From Mesorhizobium plurifarium (GTDB lineage Bacteria > Pseudomonadota > Alphaproteobacteria > Rhizobiales > Rhizobiaceae), in NCBI GenBank assembly GCA_000824785.1, contig CCNB01000010.1, forward strand, positions 6,928 through 46,573: a stretch of 39,646 bases of DNA, in the 5' to 3' direction. Positions 30,919-38,488 of the stretch are shown in pieces. The notes under the pieces are model-generated. The model saw nothing but the letters and a program-made list of their open reading frames with translations, had not been told where the DNA came from and made no database searches. Within the stretch, counting starts at the first letter, position 1. Each line of letters opens with the position of its first letter. Made by a program: the position numbers and the translations under genes.

Positions 30919-31626
30919 TCAGGCCACCACGTCGACGATCGCGGTCAGGAAGGCGGCGAGGTCGTCGGTGACGAAATCGACGTCGTCCTCGTTTGCCGGG
31001 TCGCGTTCCCAGATCTCCGAGAAGGTCGGCTCGAAATTGCGCGGCACCACCAGCACGGTCGTCATGCCAAGCGTTTTCGGCACGGCCAGATTGCGCGCCA
31101 GATCCTCGAACATCACCGCATTGTGTCCGGTCACCGAGTGCAACTCGGCAAAACGCTCATAGGTCTGGCGCTCCGGCTTGGGGTTCAGCCCGGCCGCGAC
31201 GATGTCGAAGATGTCGTCGAAATGTTCCAGTATGCCGAGCTGGCGCGCGGTGCGCTCGGCATGCCTGCGGTCGCCATTGGTGAAGATGAATTTGCGCCCG
31301 GGAAGCTGGCGGATCGCCGCGCCCAGCACCGGATCCGGCACCAGCCGCGAATAGTCGATGTCGTGAACCCTCTCGAGGAAATCGTCGGGGTCGATGCCGT
31401 GCCGCTTCATCAGCCCGTTCAGCGTCGTGCCGTATTCCAGGTAAAGCTCCTTCTGCAGCTTGCGCGCCTCCTCGCGCGAAAGCGTCAGCAGCTCGCCGAC
31501 ATAGGCGGTCATCTTCACGGCGATCTGCGCGAACAGGTTCGAGTGATGCGGATAGAGCGTGTTGTCGAGGTCGAACACCCAGTCCGTGACATGGGCGAAG
31601 CGGGCGGGATCGGGTGTCGTTGTCAT
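30919..31626 (-). CDS. HAD-family pyrimidine 5'-nucleotidase-like hydrolase
   Basis: 235 residues from the ATG at 31626; an upstream reading to 31665 is not conserved. Motif I is WVFDLDNTLYP (DxDxT, nucleophile and acid-base Asp about residues 18-20), motif II IFTNGDRRHAERT, motif III Lys in LNPKPERQTYERF and motif IV MFEDLARNLAVPKTLGM. The fold and the DLDNTLYP form match the SDT1/TIGR01993 pyrimidine 5'-nucleotidase group, which dephosphorylates UMP or related nucleotides. In rhizobia it usually sits near dapD and argB, as here. It ends tail to tail with the repeat-protein operon. Confidence 0.88.
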   Translation of the reverse strand: MTTTPDPARFAHVTDWVFDLDNTLYPHHSNLFAQIAVKMTAYVGELLTLSREEARKLQKELYLEYGTTLNGLMKRHGIDPDDFLERVHDIDYSRLVPDPVLGAAIRQLPGRKFIFTNGDRRHAERTARQLGILEHFDDIFDIVAAGLNPKPERQTYERFAELHSVTGHNAVMFEDLARNLAVPKTLGMTTVLVVPRNFEPTFSEIWERDPANEDDVDFVTDDLAAFLTAIVDVVA

Positions 31627-31776
31627 GGGTTTCTTATGGCATGCCGGCGCTGATTTTATCCACAACTTATGCGCGTCACGAAGTGTGAAAATGGCGTCTC
31701 ATTTCAAATTTTAAAAGTCTCGGAAAGGTCGCCTTTAACGCTTGCTGGCACAGAAGCTCTCCGTTGGGAGCAAATG

Positions 31777-32538
31777 ATGAGTCGCATATTTCTGAAGGCC
31801 GCTGCCGTGGCGTTCGCCTCGGTCGCTGTCTCGCTGTTGTTGACGATGATTGTGGTTCCGGCAATGGGCTTTCCGATGAGCCGCACCGTCTGGCTGGCTT
31901 CGACGGTCTGCCCGCTCGTGCTCGCCTGGGCCGCCAGCGCCGGCAGCTTCTGGCACAGCGACCGGTTGCAGAACGCCCATCGCGAGCTTGCCCGGGCCCA
32001 TGCGCAGCTCGCGGCGGCGCACCGGCGCCTGTCGGAAAAGGCAAGCCGCGACGACATGACCGGCATGCTCAACCGCGAAACCTTCTTTGCCGCGCTCGAC
32101 GGGTCGCGGCGCAAGAGCGATCGCGGCGCGCTGCTCATCATCGACGCCGATCACTTCAAGAGGATCAATGACAGCTACGGTCATCTCACGGGGGACGAAG
32201 CGCTGCTTCTGATCGCCGGCGCCATCGAGCGCGGCATCCGCAGCGGCGACGTGCTCGGCCGCATCGGCGGCGAGGAGTTCGCGGCTTTCCTGGTCGGCGC
32301 CAGCGAAGCGGAAGCCAAGCATGTCGCCGAGCGCATCCGCCGCGAGGTCGAGCTGATCCGTTTCCGCCCCGTCGATGAACGCACCGTGCCGCTCACCGTC
32401 TCGATCGGCGGCATAAGCTGCGGCGAGAGCGCGACCGTTTCCGATCTGATGCGCGCCGCCGATCGCAGGCTTTACGAGGCCAAGAACCGCGGCCGCAATC
32501 TTTCGATCCTCGACCGCGAGCTTCCGGAAGCGGCTTGA
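31777..32538 (+). CDS. Membrane diguanylate cyclase (GGDEF)
   Basis: 253 residues. Two membrane helices (about 6-30 and 38-58), with only a short loop between, leave little room for a periplasmic sensor. A helical linker (DRLQNAHRELARAHAQLAAAHRRLSEKAS, about 62-90) feeds into the GGDEF domain: DDMTGMLNRETFF start (D-x-L/M-T), catalytic GGEEF at 164-168, and an RSGD inhibitory site at 155-158, exactly 5 residues before it. So it should make cyclic di-GMP with product inhibition. The ATG at 31777 has GGGAG 6 nt upstream; ATG at 31774 is 3 nt away. No EAL partner is nearby. C-di-GMP often controls matrix production, relevant to the neighbouring repeat proteins only as a guess. Confidence 0.9.
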   Translation: MSRIFLKAAAVAFASVAVSLLLTMIVVPAMGFPMSRTVWLASTVCPLVLAWAASAGSFWHSDRLQNAHRELARAHAQLAAAHRRLSEKASRDDMTGMLNRETFFAALDGSRRKSDRGALLIIDADHFKRINDSYGHLTGDEALLLIAGAIERGIRSGDVLGRIGGEEFAAFLVGASEAEAKHVAERIRREVELIRFRPVDERTVPLTVSIGGISCGESATVSDLMRAADRRLYEAKNRGRNLSILDRELPEAA

Positions 32539-32568
32539 AGCTTCGCCGCAGGCGTCGTGCATGTCGCC

Positions 32569-32660
32569 AAAAGTGCGCAGCGGTTTTGGGACAATGACAT
32601 GCGTCAAAACAAGGACTCAAAAGCGTGGCGCCTGAGTCGGGTCCAGCGCGACGCGCTTTA
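32569..32660. repeat. Short rhizobial palindromic repeat, copy 3
   Basis: GCATGTCGCCAAAAGTGCGCAGCGGTTTTGGGACAATGACATGC, then AAAACAAGGACTCAAAAGCGTGGCG and GCGCGACGCGCTTTA. Same arrangement as 25226-25327 and sharing the GCATGTCG core with 22930-22974. It takes up a third of the 275-bp gap between the cyclase and the 57-residue gene; the remainder shows no further gene. Confidence 0.7.
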
Positions 32661-32813
32661 GGAAAGCCCTAACCATGTCCAGATTCAACCGCGCTAAACT
32701 TCCTCTTGTAACGCGGTTTTCACCTGGCTTTGGCACGAAACTGGCCTCCTCGGCGGCATGTGTGCCGTTCAGGAACGGCATGCGTGGATCGAGGCCCTAT
32801 CGAGAGGCGTGTC

Positions 32814-32987
32814 ATGAGCAGGTTCATAAGCAAAATGTCGCGCCGCGCGATCGTTCAGGCGCTGATCGCGCTGCCCGCGCTGTCGCTGTTCCGCAACCAG
32901 GCGGCCCCTGCCAACCCTGGCGAGATCGACCCCGATGAAATCGTCGAGATCAATGGCTGGATCCTGCGGCGGAGCGACCTCGCATGA
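32814..32987 (+). CDS. 57-residue Tat-like peptide paired with GMC oxidoreductase
   Basis: A small gene whose product begins MSRFISKMSRRAIVQALIALPALSLFRN: an S-R-R-A-I-V twin-arginine-like motif followed by a hydrophobic stretch and then, after about residue 30, a short acidic mature part (PANPGEIDPDEIVEINGWILRRSDLA). Its TGA overlaps the ATG of the GMC gene (ATGA). In membrane-bound gluconate, sorbitol and fructose dehydrogenases a small Tat-signal subunit carries the folded flavin subunit out of the cell; this peptide is far shorter, but the position and signal fit that model. No other family likeness is seen. Confidence 0.68.
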   Translation: MSRFISKMSRRAIVQALIALPALSLFRNQAAPANPGEIDPDEIVEINGWILRRSDLA

Positions 32988-34423
32988 TCTTCGACAGCTA
33001 CGAAGCCTATAGGCAGGCCGGCTTCAAACCCAAGGTCTGCATCCTCGGCTCCGGTCCCGCCGGCACGACGATCGCCAGGAAACTCGGCGCCGCCGGCATC
33101 CCGGTCGTCGTGCTGGAGGCGGGCTCGCGCGAATTCAGCGACGAGTCGCAGGATTTCTACCGCGGCAAGACGGTCGGCGATTTCTACTTCGACCTCGATA
33201 TCACCAGGCTGCGCTTCATGGGCGGCTCATCCAACCACTGGGCCGGCTGGTGCCGCGTGCTCGACAGCCAAGATTTCGAGCCCAAGGCCTGGGCGCCGGA
33301 CACTGGATGGCCGATCAGCCGCGCCGACATCGAGCCCTATCTTGGCGAAGTCCATGACATCCTCGAGCTTCCCGACTTCCGCCCCGATGTGCCGGTTTCG
33401 GACGACATACGCTGGGTGCAGTTGATCAAGAGCCCCGCGGTTCGTTTCGGCGAGAAATTCGCCGACGAGCTCGACAAGAACAAAAACATTGCCGTCGTGC
33501 TCAACACTTATGCGACCGAGCTTATCGGCGACGGCAGGCGCGTCACCGGCGCAAAGCTGTGGTCGAACGGACAGGACGCCGGCACCTTTACGGCGGACTA
33601 TTTCGTCACCTGCACCGGCGGGCTGGAGAACTCACGGCTGCTGTTGTGGTCCAACGAGCGCTCGAATGGCGGCGTGGTTCCGAATGCGGCAGCGCTAGGT
33701 CGCTACTGGATGGAACATCCGACCTTCCAGGGCGGCAACGCCATTCTTGCCAACTATTCGGAGTTCGAGGTCGACGCCTCGAACGAAGCCTTCTTCTCGC
33801 CGACGCTTGTCGCGATGGAGCGGCTGCAGATCATGAATTTCGGCATCCGCCTGATCGAGAGCCCCTATCCCAATGTCAAGAAGCTGATCGCCGACCTTGC
33901 CTGCACCGCGCCGAACATGGCGGAGTGGATGTCGACCCAGCTGGACCAGAGGCTGCGTTGCGCCGCCCAGCTCTACGTTGCCTGGGAGCAGGCGCCGCTC
34001 GCCTCGAACCAGATCGAGCTGTCGAAGACCGACGTCGATCACGCCGGCGTGCCGCGCATCGAACTGCACTGGAAGAAGTCGCCCCTCGAGCGCCGCACCC
34101 TGCTGGAGGGCCTCAGGCTGTTCGGCACCACCTTGGCTCAGAAAAATCTCGGCCGTGTCCGCATCGACGAGTGGATCAGCAATGGCGGCGATTATCCGAC
34201 CAACGAGGAGACGGCGGGCCACCATCATATGGGCGGCATCCGTATGGGCACCGATGTTTTGAAGAGCGTCGTCGACGCCAATTGCAAGGTGCATGGCATG
34301 GACAATCTCTATGTCGGCGGCTCCTCGGTGTTCTGCACGTCGGGTCAGTGCAACCCAACCACCACCATCACCGCGCTCGCCTGCCGCCTGGGCGAGCATC
34401 TGAGCAAGGTGATCGCCGTCTGA
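32984..34423 (+). CDS. GMC-family FAD-dependent oxidoreductase
   Basis: 479 residues. N-terminal FAD site KVCILGSGPAGTTIARKLGAAGIPVVVLEAG (Gly22, Gly24, Gly27), the GMC loop RLRFMGGSSNHWAGWCRVLDSQDFEPKAW, then the substrate domain and C-terminal GHHHMGGIRMG and NLYVGGSSVFCTSGQCNPTTTITALACRLGEHL (GMC_oxred_C). Members oxidise alcohols or sugars; the substrate is unknown. It has no signal peptide of its own, so if periplasmic it would need the Tat-like peptide encoded just upstream. It overlaps that gene by ATGA and is followed by a strong hairpin, so the two form a closed unit. Confidence 0.9.
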   Translation: MIFDSYEAYRQAGFKPKVCILGSGPAGTTIARKLGAAGIPVVVLEAGSREFSDESQDFYRGKTVGDFYFDLDITRLRFMGGSSNHWAGWCRVLDSQDFEPKAWAPDTGWPISRADIEPYLGEVHDILELPDFRPDVPVSDDIRWVQLIKSPAVRFGEKFADELDKNKNIAVVLNTYATELIGDGRRVTGAKLWSNGQDAGTFTADYFVTCTGGLENSRLLLWSNERSNGGVVPNAAALGRYWMEHPTFQGGNAILANYSEFEVDASNEAFFSPTLVAMERLQIMNFGIRLIESPYPNVKKLIADLACTAPNMAEWMSTQLDQRLRCAAQLYVAWEQAPLASNQIELSKTDVDHAGVPRIELHWKKSPLERRTLLEGLRLFGTTLAQKNLGRVRIDEWISNGGDYPTNEETAGHHHMGGIRMGTDVLKSVVDANCKVHGMDNLYVGGSSVFCTSGQCNPTTTITALACRLGEHLSKVIAV

Positions 34424-34436
34424 TCTCAAAAACGCC

Positions 34437-34473
34437 GGCGGCGCCGGCGCCTGGAGTGGCAACCGGCGCCGCC
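34437..34473. terminator. GC-rich hairpin between GMC and 55-residue membrane genes
   Basis: GGCGGCGCCGG (34437-34447) pairs with CCGGCGCCGCC (34463-34473) across 15 nt. It lies between convergent stops. Weak T content follows on the plus strand (CTTTGG), so a bidirectional terminator is likely but not certain. Confidence 0.55.
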
Positions 34474-34506
34474 CTGGCGCGCCTTTGGGGGAAATTGCGA
34501 GCTCGT

Positions 34507-34674
34507 TTACAGTCCGTAGACGGCGACGCGCACCAGCACGGCCGCGGCGGCAAGCGCCACCAGCAGGATGCCGAGGCCGATGGGCGAGCCCCAGCCATAC
34601 CATTCCATCGCCAGCTTGGCGTATTTGTATTCCTCCTCGTTCGAGAGAGGGGTGCGCTGTTGAATCAGGCTCAT
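34507..34674 (-). CDS. 55-residue single-pass membrane protein
   Basis: Read on the minus strand from an ATG at 34674 with AAGGAG 7 nt upstream. The product is MSLIQQRTPLSNEEEYKYAKLAMEWYGWGSPIG and then a hydrophobic helix (LGILLVALAAAAVLVRVAVYGL to the end), stop TAA. The acidic/aromatic N-terminal half is probably cytoplasmic and the C-terminal helix crosses the membrane. I do not recognise a family. Strong ribosome site, clear hydrophobic pattern and isolation between a hairpin and a divergent MarR gene support it as real. Control by that MarR protein is suggested; the 95-bp gap contains ATTGATA twice (34729, 34758). Confidence 0.75.
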   Translation of the reverse strand: MSLIQQRTPLSNEEEYKYAKLAMEWYGWGSPIGLGILLVALAAAAVLVRVAVYGL

Positions 34675-34769
34675 TGTTCACTCCTTGTCGGCGAGTTTGC
34701 CCTTGTCTTGCAAAAGGCGTCATCGCATATTGATACGATAATCTGAATGTTCGACAAATTGATAGTTAG

Positions 34770-35261
34770 ATGATCGAAGTAAATTCGTCAAGCACCAAGC
34801 GCGATGAAATGATCCGGGACGTCGGGCTCGCTGTCATGCGCTGGCAGGACGCCACCCAGGCTTATGACGAAGCGGTGGGCGCGCGGCTCGGGCTGATCGC
34901 GGCCGAGCGGCATTGCCTCAGCCTGCTTTATGCCGGACCGCAATCGGCGGGCGCCGTGGCGGCGGCGACGGGACTGACGCCGGCGGCGGTGACGGCCCTG
35001 ATCGACCGGCTGGAGGCGCGCGGCTACGTTACCCGGACCCGCAGCCTGGAGGACAGGCGCAAGGTGGTGATCGAGGCGACCGACCTGACCAGGGAATTGT
35101 CGGAGCGCTACTACGGCGCGATCGCGCGGGAGGGCGAGAAGGTGGTGGCGAGCTTCAGCGATGCGGAGCTCGCGACTGTGCTGCGCTTCATCAACGCCGC
35201 GCTCGACCTGCAGAGCGAGCAGCTGGCCAGAATCAAGGCCGAGCCCGATAAGATGGATTGA
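34770..35261 (+). CDS. MarR-family regulator divergent from the small membrane protein
   Basis: 163 residues. The MarR winged helix is clear: LGLIAAERHCLSLLYAGPQSAGAVAAATGLTPAAVTALIDRLEARGYVTRTRSLEDRRKVVIEATD (about 43-108), with TPAAVTALIDRLEARG as recognition helix and SLEDRRKV as the wing. Flanking helices give the dimer. No Shine-Dalgarno is obvious before the ATG at 34770; ATG at 34806 is an alternative. It has no coupled gene downstream. Divergent placement next to the 55-residue membrane gene, with two ATTGATA direct repeats between, suggests that this gene is its target. Confidence 0.87.
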   Translation: MIEVNSSSTKRDEMIRDVGLAVMRWQDATQAYDEAVGARLGLIAAERHCLSLLYAGPQSAGAVAAATGLTPAAVTALIDRLEARGYVTRTRSLEDRRKVVIEATDLTRELSERYYGAIAREGEKVVASFSDAELATVLRFINAALDLQSEQLARIKAEPDKMD

Positions 35262-35317
35262 TCCGCGAAAAGGTCAAAGCGGCCCAGTTACCTTCCGGCA
35301 ACTGAACCGCCCTGAAT

Positions 35318-35338
35318 GTCGGTTGGGCGAAAACCGAC
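35318..35338. terminator. Hairpin between MarR and phhA genes
   Basis: GTCGGTT, GGGCGAA, AACCGAC: a perfect 7-bp stem with a 7-nt loop in the 78-bp convergent gap. A second weak pair (CAGTT / AACTG) precedes it. A bidirectional terminator is probable from position; no strong T-run is seen. Confidence 0.45.
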
Positions 35339-35339
35339 C

Positions 35340-36173
35340 TCAGACCGTTGCAGGATCAAGGGCCGGCTGGCCCTTGAACCGCGAAACGATGCCGGCAAGG
35401 TCGCCCTTGGCGAAAGCATCGCGCAGCGCATCGAATGACGACAGCACGAAATAGGCGCGCTGGAACTTGTCGATCTCATAGCCGGTGCGCATCACCGTCT
35501 CGAGGTCGAACGGCACATGGTGGGCGTCCTTGCTCTCGACCGCGAATTGCAGTTCGGTGAAGGACGACATAAGCCCGGCGCCGAAGGCTTTCACAGGCTG
35601 GCCGGGCTCCTGGATGAGGCCGTATTCAGCGCTGTACCAGTAGAGCCTCGTGATCATCTCGTCGCCGCCGAGCGCGATCACGTCCTCCGCCTTCTCGCCA
35701 TACATCTGCATGAAGTCGGCGAACACCGGCTGGGTCAGGATCGGCACATGGCCGAAGAAGTCGTGGAACATGTCCGGTTCGACGATGTAGTCGAGCTCCT
35801 TTTTCGTCCGCAGCCAGTTGGTCACGGGGAAGCGCCGGTTGGCGAGATGGTCGAAGAAGGGTCCGGCCGGGATGAGGCCCGGCACCGCGACGATCTCCCA
35901 GCCGGTCAGCCTGGCGAGTTTTTCGCTGACCGCGTCGAAATCGGGAATCCGGTCGAGCAGGCCCAGCGCGGCGACGCCATCCAGATAGGAATGGTGCGCG
36001 AGCTTCTTGGTCAGTTTCGTCTGGCGGTCGCACAGTGTGCGCCACACCGCCTGTTCCTCGGCCGAATAATCGTAGCCCTGCGCCACGGTGAAATCGCTGC
36101 GGCACACCGAATAGTCGCCGCGAAGGCCCTGCGCCGCGCATTCGGCGGCGTAATCGGCAACGCTGATCGTCAT
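35340..36173 (-). CDS. phhA: Phenylalanine 4-monooxygenase
   Basis: 277 residues. Converts phenylalanine to tyrosine with tetrahydropterin and iron(II). The iron ligands are His137 and His142 in FHDFFGHVP and Glu183 in YWYSAEYGL; LIPAGPFFDHLANRRFPVTNWLR and the PDMFHDFFGH loop match bacterial single-domain enzymes, without the regulatory N-terminus of animal forms. The second ATG (36173) lies 5 nt from GAGGAGG; the first ATG (36176) is too close. It is divergent from an Lrp/AsnC-type regulator, with two inverted repeats between. That layout is common in rhizobia and suggests phenylalanine-responsive activation. No pterin dehydratase gene is adjacent. Confidence 0.95.
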   Translation of the reverse strand: MTISVADYAAECAAQGLRGDYSVCRSDFTVAQGYDYSAEEQAVWRTLCDRQTKLTKKLAHHSYLDGVAALGLLDRIPDFDAVSEKLARLTGWEIVAVPGLIPAGPFFDHLANRRFPVTNWLRTKKELDYIVEPDMFHDFFGHVPILTQPVFADFMQMYGEKAEDVIALGGDEMITRLYWYSAEYGLIQEPGQPVKAFGAGLMSSFTELQFAVESKDAHHVPFDLETVMRTGYEIDKFQRAYFVLSSFDALRDAFAKGDLAGIVSRFKGQPALDPATV

Positions 36174-36237
36174 CATATCCTCCTCAAGATCATGATCCGC
36201 GGATTGTGGAAGCGAGTGTAGGAGTGATCGCTGAGGC

Positions 36238-36284
36238 AAATCAGCCTGTTTTGTAGCTCGTCTGCTGATTTTGAGGTAAAATCA
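36238..36284. promoter_or_regulatory. Lrp/AsnC-type binding region between phhA and regulator
   Basis: TGATTTT, GAGGT, AAAATCA (36266-36284) is a perfect 7-5-7 palindrome 27 bp before the regulator ATG. AAATCAGC (36238-36245) pairs with GCTGATTT (36264-36271) in a second, longer-spaced inverted repeat that overlaps it. Lrp-type proteins bind AT-rich palindromes of about this length, often in tandem, so the whole block probably serves both genes. Confidence 0.6.
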
Positions 36285-36311
36285 CTCAGGCCCATGCGAG
36301 ACCGAGAAAAT

Positions 36312-36788
36312 ATGCCTCAGTTCGACGATTTCGAGATCAAGATGCTCGACATCCTGCAGCGCGACGGTCGCAAGCCCGTCTCGGAGCTGGCCCAGGAGAT
36401 CGGCCTGTCGACCACGCCTTGCGCGCGCCGCTTCGAGGCCTTGCAGGAAACCGGCATCATCAAGGGCTTTGCCGCCGTGCTCAGCCGCCGCGCCGTCGGC
36501 CTCACCGTCGAGGTCTTCATCCAGGTGCGGCTGGTCAGCCACAGCGACGGCTCGCCCGAAAGTTTTATAGCCGCCGTCCAGCGCATGGACGAGGTCTCGT
36601 CCTGCTGGACGATGACCGGCGACCACGATTTCCTGCTGCATGTCATGGTGCCGTCGGTAGACGACCTCAACGCCTTCGTCATGCACCGGCTGATGCGGTT
36701 GCCCGGCGTGCGCGACGTCCACACGCAACTGGTGCTCCAGAACATCAAGGGTCCCGGCCATGTGCCGCTCAGCCATCTGCGGCGTTAG
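36312..36788 (+). CDS. Lrp/AsnC-family regulator
   Basis: 158 residues from the ATG at 36312 (MPQFDDFEIKMLDILQRDGRKPVSELAQEIGLSTTPCARRFEALQETGIIKGFAAVL); an ATG at 36294 adds six residues. The N-terminal HTH (about 1-58) is followed by the RAM/ligand domain (VEVFIQVRLVSHSDGSPESFIAAVQRMDEVSSCWTMTGDHDFLLHVMVPSVDDLNAFV). In this family the ligand is usually an amino acid. The divergent phhA gene and the shared palindromes suggest that it senses phenylalanine or tyrosine and activates phhA. Confidence 0.92.
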   Translation: MPQFDDFEIKMLDILQRDGRKPVSELAQEIGLSTTPCARRFEALQETGIIKGFAAVLSRRAVGLTVEVFIQVRLVSHSDGSPESFIAAVQRMDEVSSCWTMTGDHDFLLHVMVPSVDDLNAFVMHRLMRLPGVRDVHTQLVLQNIKGPGHVPLSHLRR

Positions 36789-36902
36789 CTACTGAGCCTA
36801 TCGGGCGATTTCTCCGGAAAAGCTGCGGGGAAACTGCTGAACCGCGCCAAGGCGGCTTCGACATCGGTGGCTAGCACAAGCGGACCAACATGGAGGTCCG
36901 CC

Positions 36903-38453
36903 TTGAACATCGTGCTGATCAATCCGCCGCATACCGCCATCGGCAGCCGTGTGCCCGACGATCATTTGCCGCCGCTTGGGCTGCTGTCGATCGGCGGTCC
37001 GCTGATCGATTCCGGCCATCGGGTGCGCCTCGTCGATGCCGAGTTCGGGCCGATGCCGCTTGGCACGCTGGTCGATGAGGCCCTGGGCAATGATCCTGAC
37101 TTCGTCCTGATCGGCCATTCCGGCTCGACCTCGGCGCATCCGACCGCCTTTAAGATTGCCGAGATGATCAAGGCCCGAGCACGGCACGTCATCGTCATCT
37201 ATGGCGGCGTCTTCCCGACCTATCATTGGCGCGACATCCTGGCCGCGACCGACGTCTTCGATTTCATCGTGCGCGGCGAAGGCGAGGCGACCGCGACGGC
37301 GCTGGTCGAGGCGATCGAGATGCGCCAGCCGGTGGCAAGCGTCGCCGGCATCGCCTATCGCGACGACCTTGGCCGCCCGGTCGCGACGCAGCCGGCCATG
37401 ACCATCGCCGATCTCGACGCCTGGCGCGTCGGCTGGGAGCTGATCGACCATCGCCGCTACTCCTATTGGGGCGGCAAGCGGGCCGTGGTCATGCAGTTCT
37501 CGCGCGGCTGCCCGCATCTGTGCAACTACTGCGGCCAGCGCGGCTTCTGGACCCGCTGGCGCCATCGCGACCCGGTGAAGTTCGCCAAGGAGATCGCCTG
37601 GCTGCATCGCGAGCACGGCGTCGAGCTGGTCAATCTGGCGGACGAGAACCCGACCTCCTCGAAGAAGGCCTGGCGCGCCTTTCTCGACGCCATGATCGCC
37701 GAGAACGTGCCGGTTCTGATCGTCGGCTCGACCCGCGCCGACGACATCGTTCGCGACGCCGATATCCTGCATCTCTACCGCAAGGCCGGCGCTATCCGCT
37801 GGTTGCTCGGCATGGAGAACACCGACGAGGCGACGCTGTCGCTGATCCGCAAGGGCGGCAGCACCAAATCCGACCGCGAAGCGATCCGGCTGCTCAGGCG
37901 GCACGGCATCCTGTCGATGGCGACCTGGGTGGCCGGCTTCGAGGACGATACCCTGCGCGATCTCTGGCGCGGCTTCCGCCAGCTCATCGCCTATGATCCC
38001 GACCAGATCCAGGCGCTCTACGTCACGCCGCATCGCTGGACGCCGTTCTTTCGCATCGCTGCCGACCGCAAGGTGATCCAGAAGGACGTGCGCCTCTGGG
38101 ACTACAAGCACCAGGTTCTGGCGATGACCCGGCTGAAGCCGTGGATGCTGTTCTTCGCCGTCAAGCTGATCGAGGTCGCGGTGCAGTCGCGGCCGAAGGC
38201 GCTGGCGCGCATCCTGTTCCACCCCGATCCGCAGCAGCGGCATTCAATGCGCTGGTATACGAAGATGGGCCGCCGCGTCTGGTTCCGCGAAGTCTGGGGG
38301 TTTCTGGCTCGCGACCGCCGCGTCACGGATGGCCCGACGCTCGCCGAGTTCTGGGGCGCGCCGCAGGACGCCGAGGAGGAATCGATGATCGCCAGGCGCC
38401 CGGCGCGAAAGCCGGTCGTGATCGTTGAAGATCAGAGAAGATTAGCCGGCTGA
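36903..38453 (+). CDS. B12-binding radical SAM protein, BchE-like
   Basis: 516 residues using a TTG at 36903 that has GGAGG 6 nt upstream; no ATG fits as well. The N-terminal cobalamin-like Rossmann domain (LNIVLINPPHTAIGSRVPDDHLPPLGLLSIGGPLIDSGHRVRLVDAEFGPM) lacks the D-x-H-x-x-G histidine, showing GHSGSTSAHP near residue 71 instead. The radical SAM cluster is C-PHL-C-NY-C (Cys203, Cys207, Cys210), followed by MENTDEATLSLIRKGGST and a long C-terminal helical extension. It resembles the anaerobic Mg-protoporphyrin monomethyl ester cyclase BchE and related methyltransferases (COG1032). No other bch gene is here, so its reaction is unknown. It is flanked by the Lrp gene and convergent with argB. 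Confidence 0.85.
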   Translation: MNIVLINPPHTAIGSRVPDDHLPPLGLLSIGGPLIDSGHRVRLVDAEFGPMPLGTLVDEALGNDPDFVLIGHSGSTSAHPTAFKIAEMIKARARHVIVIYGGVFPTYHWRDILAATDVFDFIVRGEGEATATALVEAIEMRQPVASVAGIAYRDDLGRPVATQPAMTIADLDAWRVGWELIDHRRYSYWGGKRAVVMQFSRGCPHLCNYCGQRGFWTRWRHRDPVKFAKEIAWLHREHGVELVNLADENPTSSKKAWRAFLDAMIAENVPVLIVGSTRADDIVRDADILHLYRKAGAIRWLLGMENTDEATLSLIRKGGSTKSDREAIRLLRRHGILSMATWVAGFEDDTLRDLWRGFRQLIAYDPDQIQALYVTPHRWTPFFRIAADRKVIQKDVRLWDYKHQVLAMTRLKPWMLFFAVKLIEVAVQSRPKALARILFHPDPQQRHSMRWYTKMGRRVWFREVWGFLARDRRVTDGPTLAEFWGAPQDAEEESMIARRPARKPVVIVEDQRRLAG

Positions 38454-38488
38454 ATATGGCAGGTCGCCGAAACGGTGAACTGCCCTTT

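Noticed and set aside
33695..34723. 342-codon minus-strand frame
   Set aside because: Antisense to the C-terminal half of the GMC oxidoreductase and crossing the true 55-residue gene in another frame.
36798..38243. 481-codon minus-strand frame
   Set aside because: Antisense to the radical SAM gene, which has the CxxxCxxC cluster. No domain in the antisense reading.
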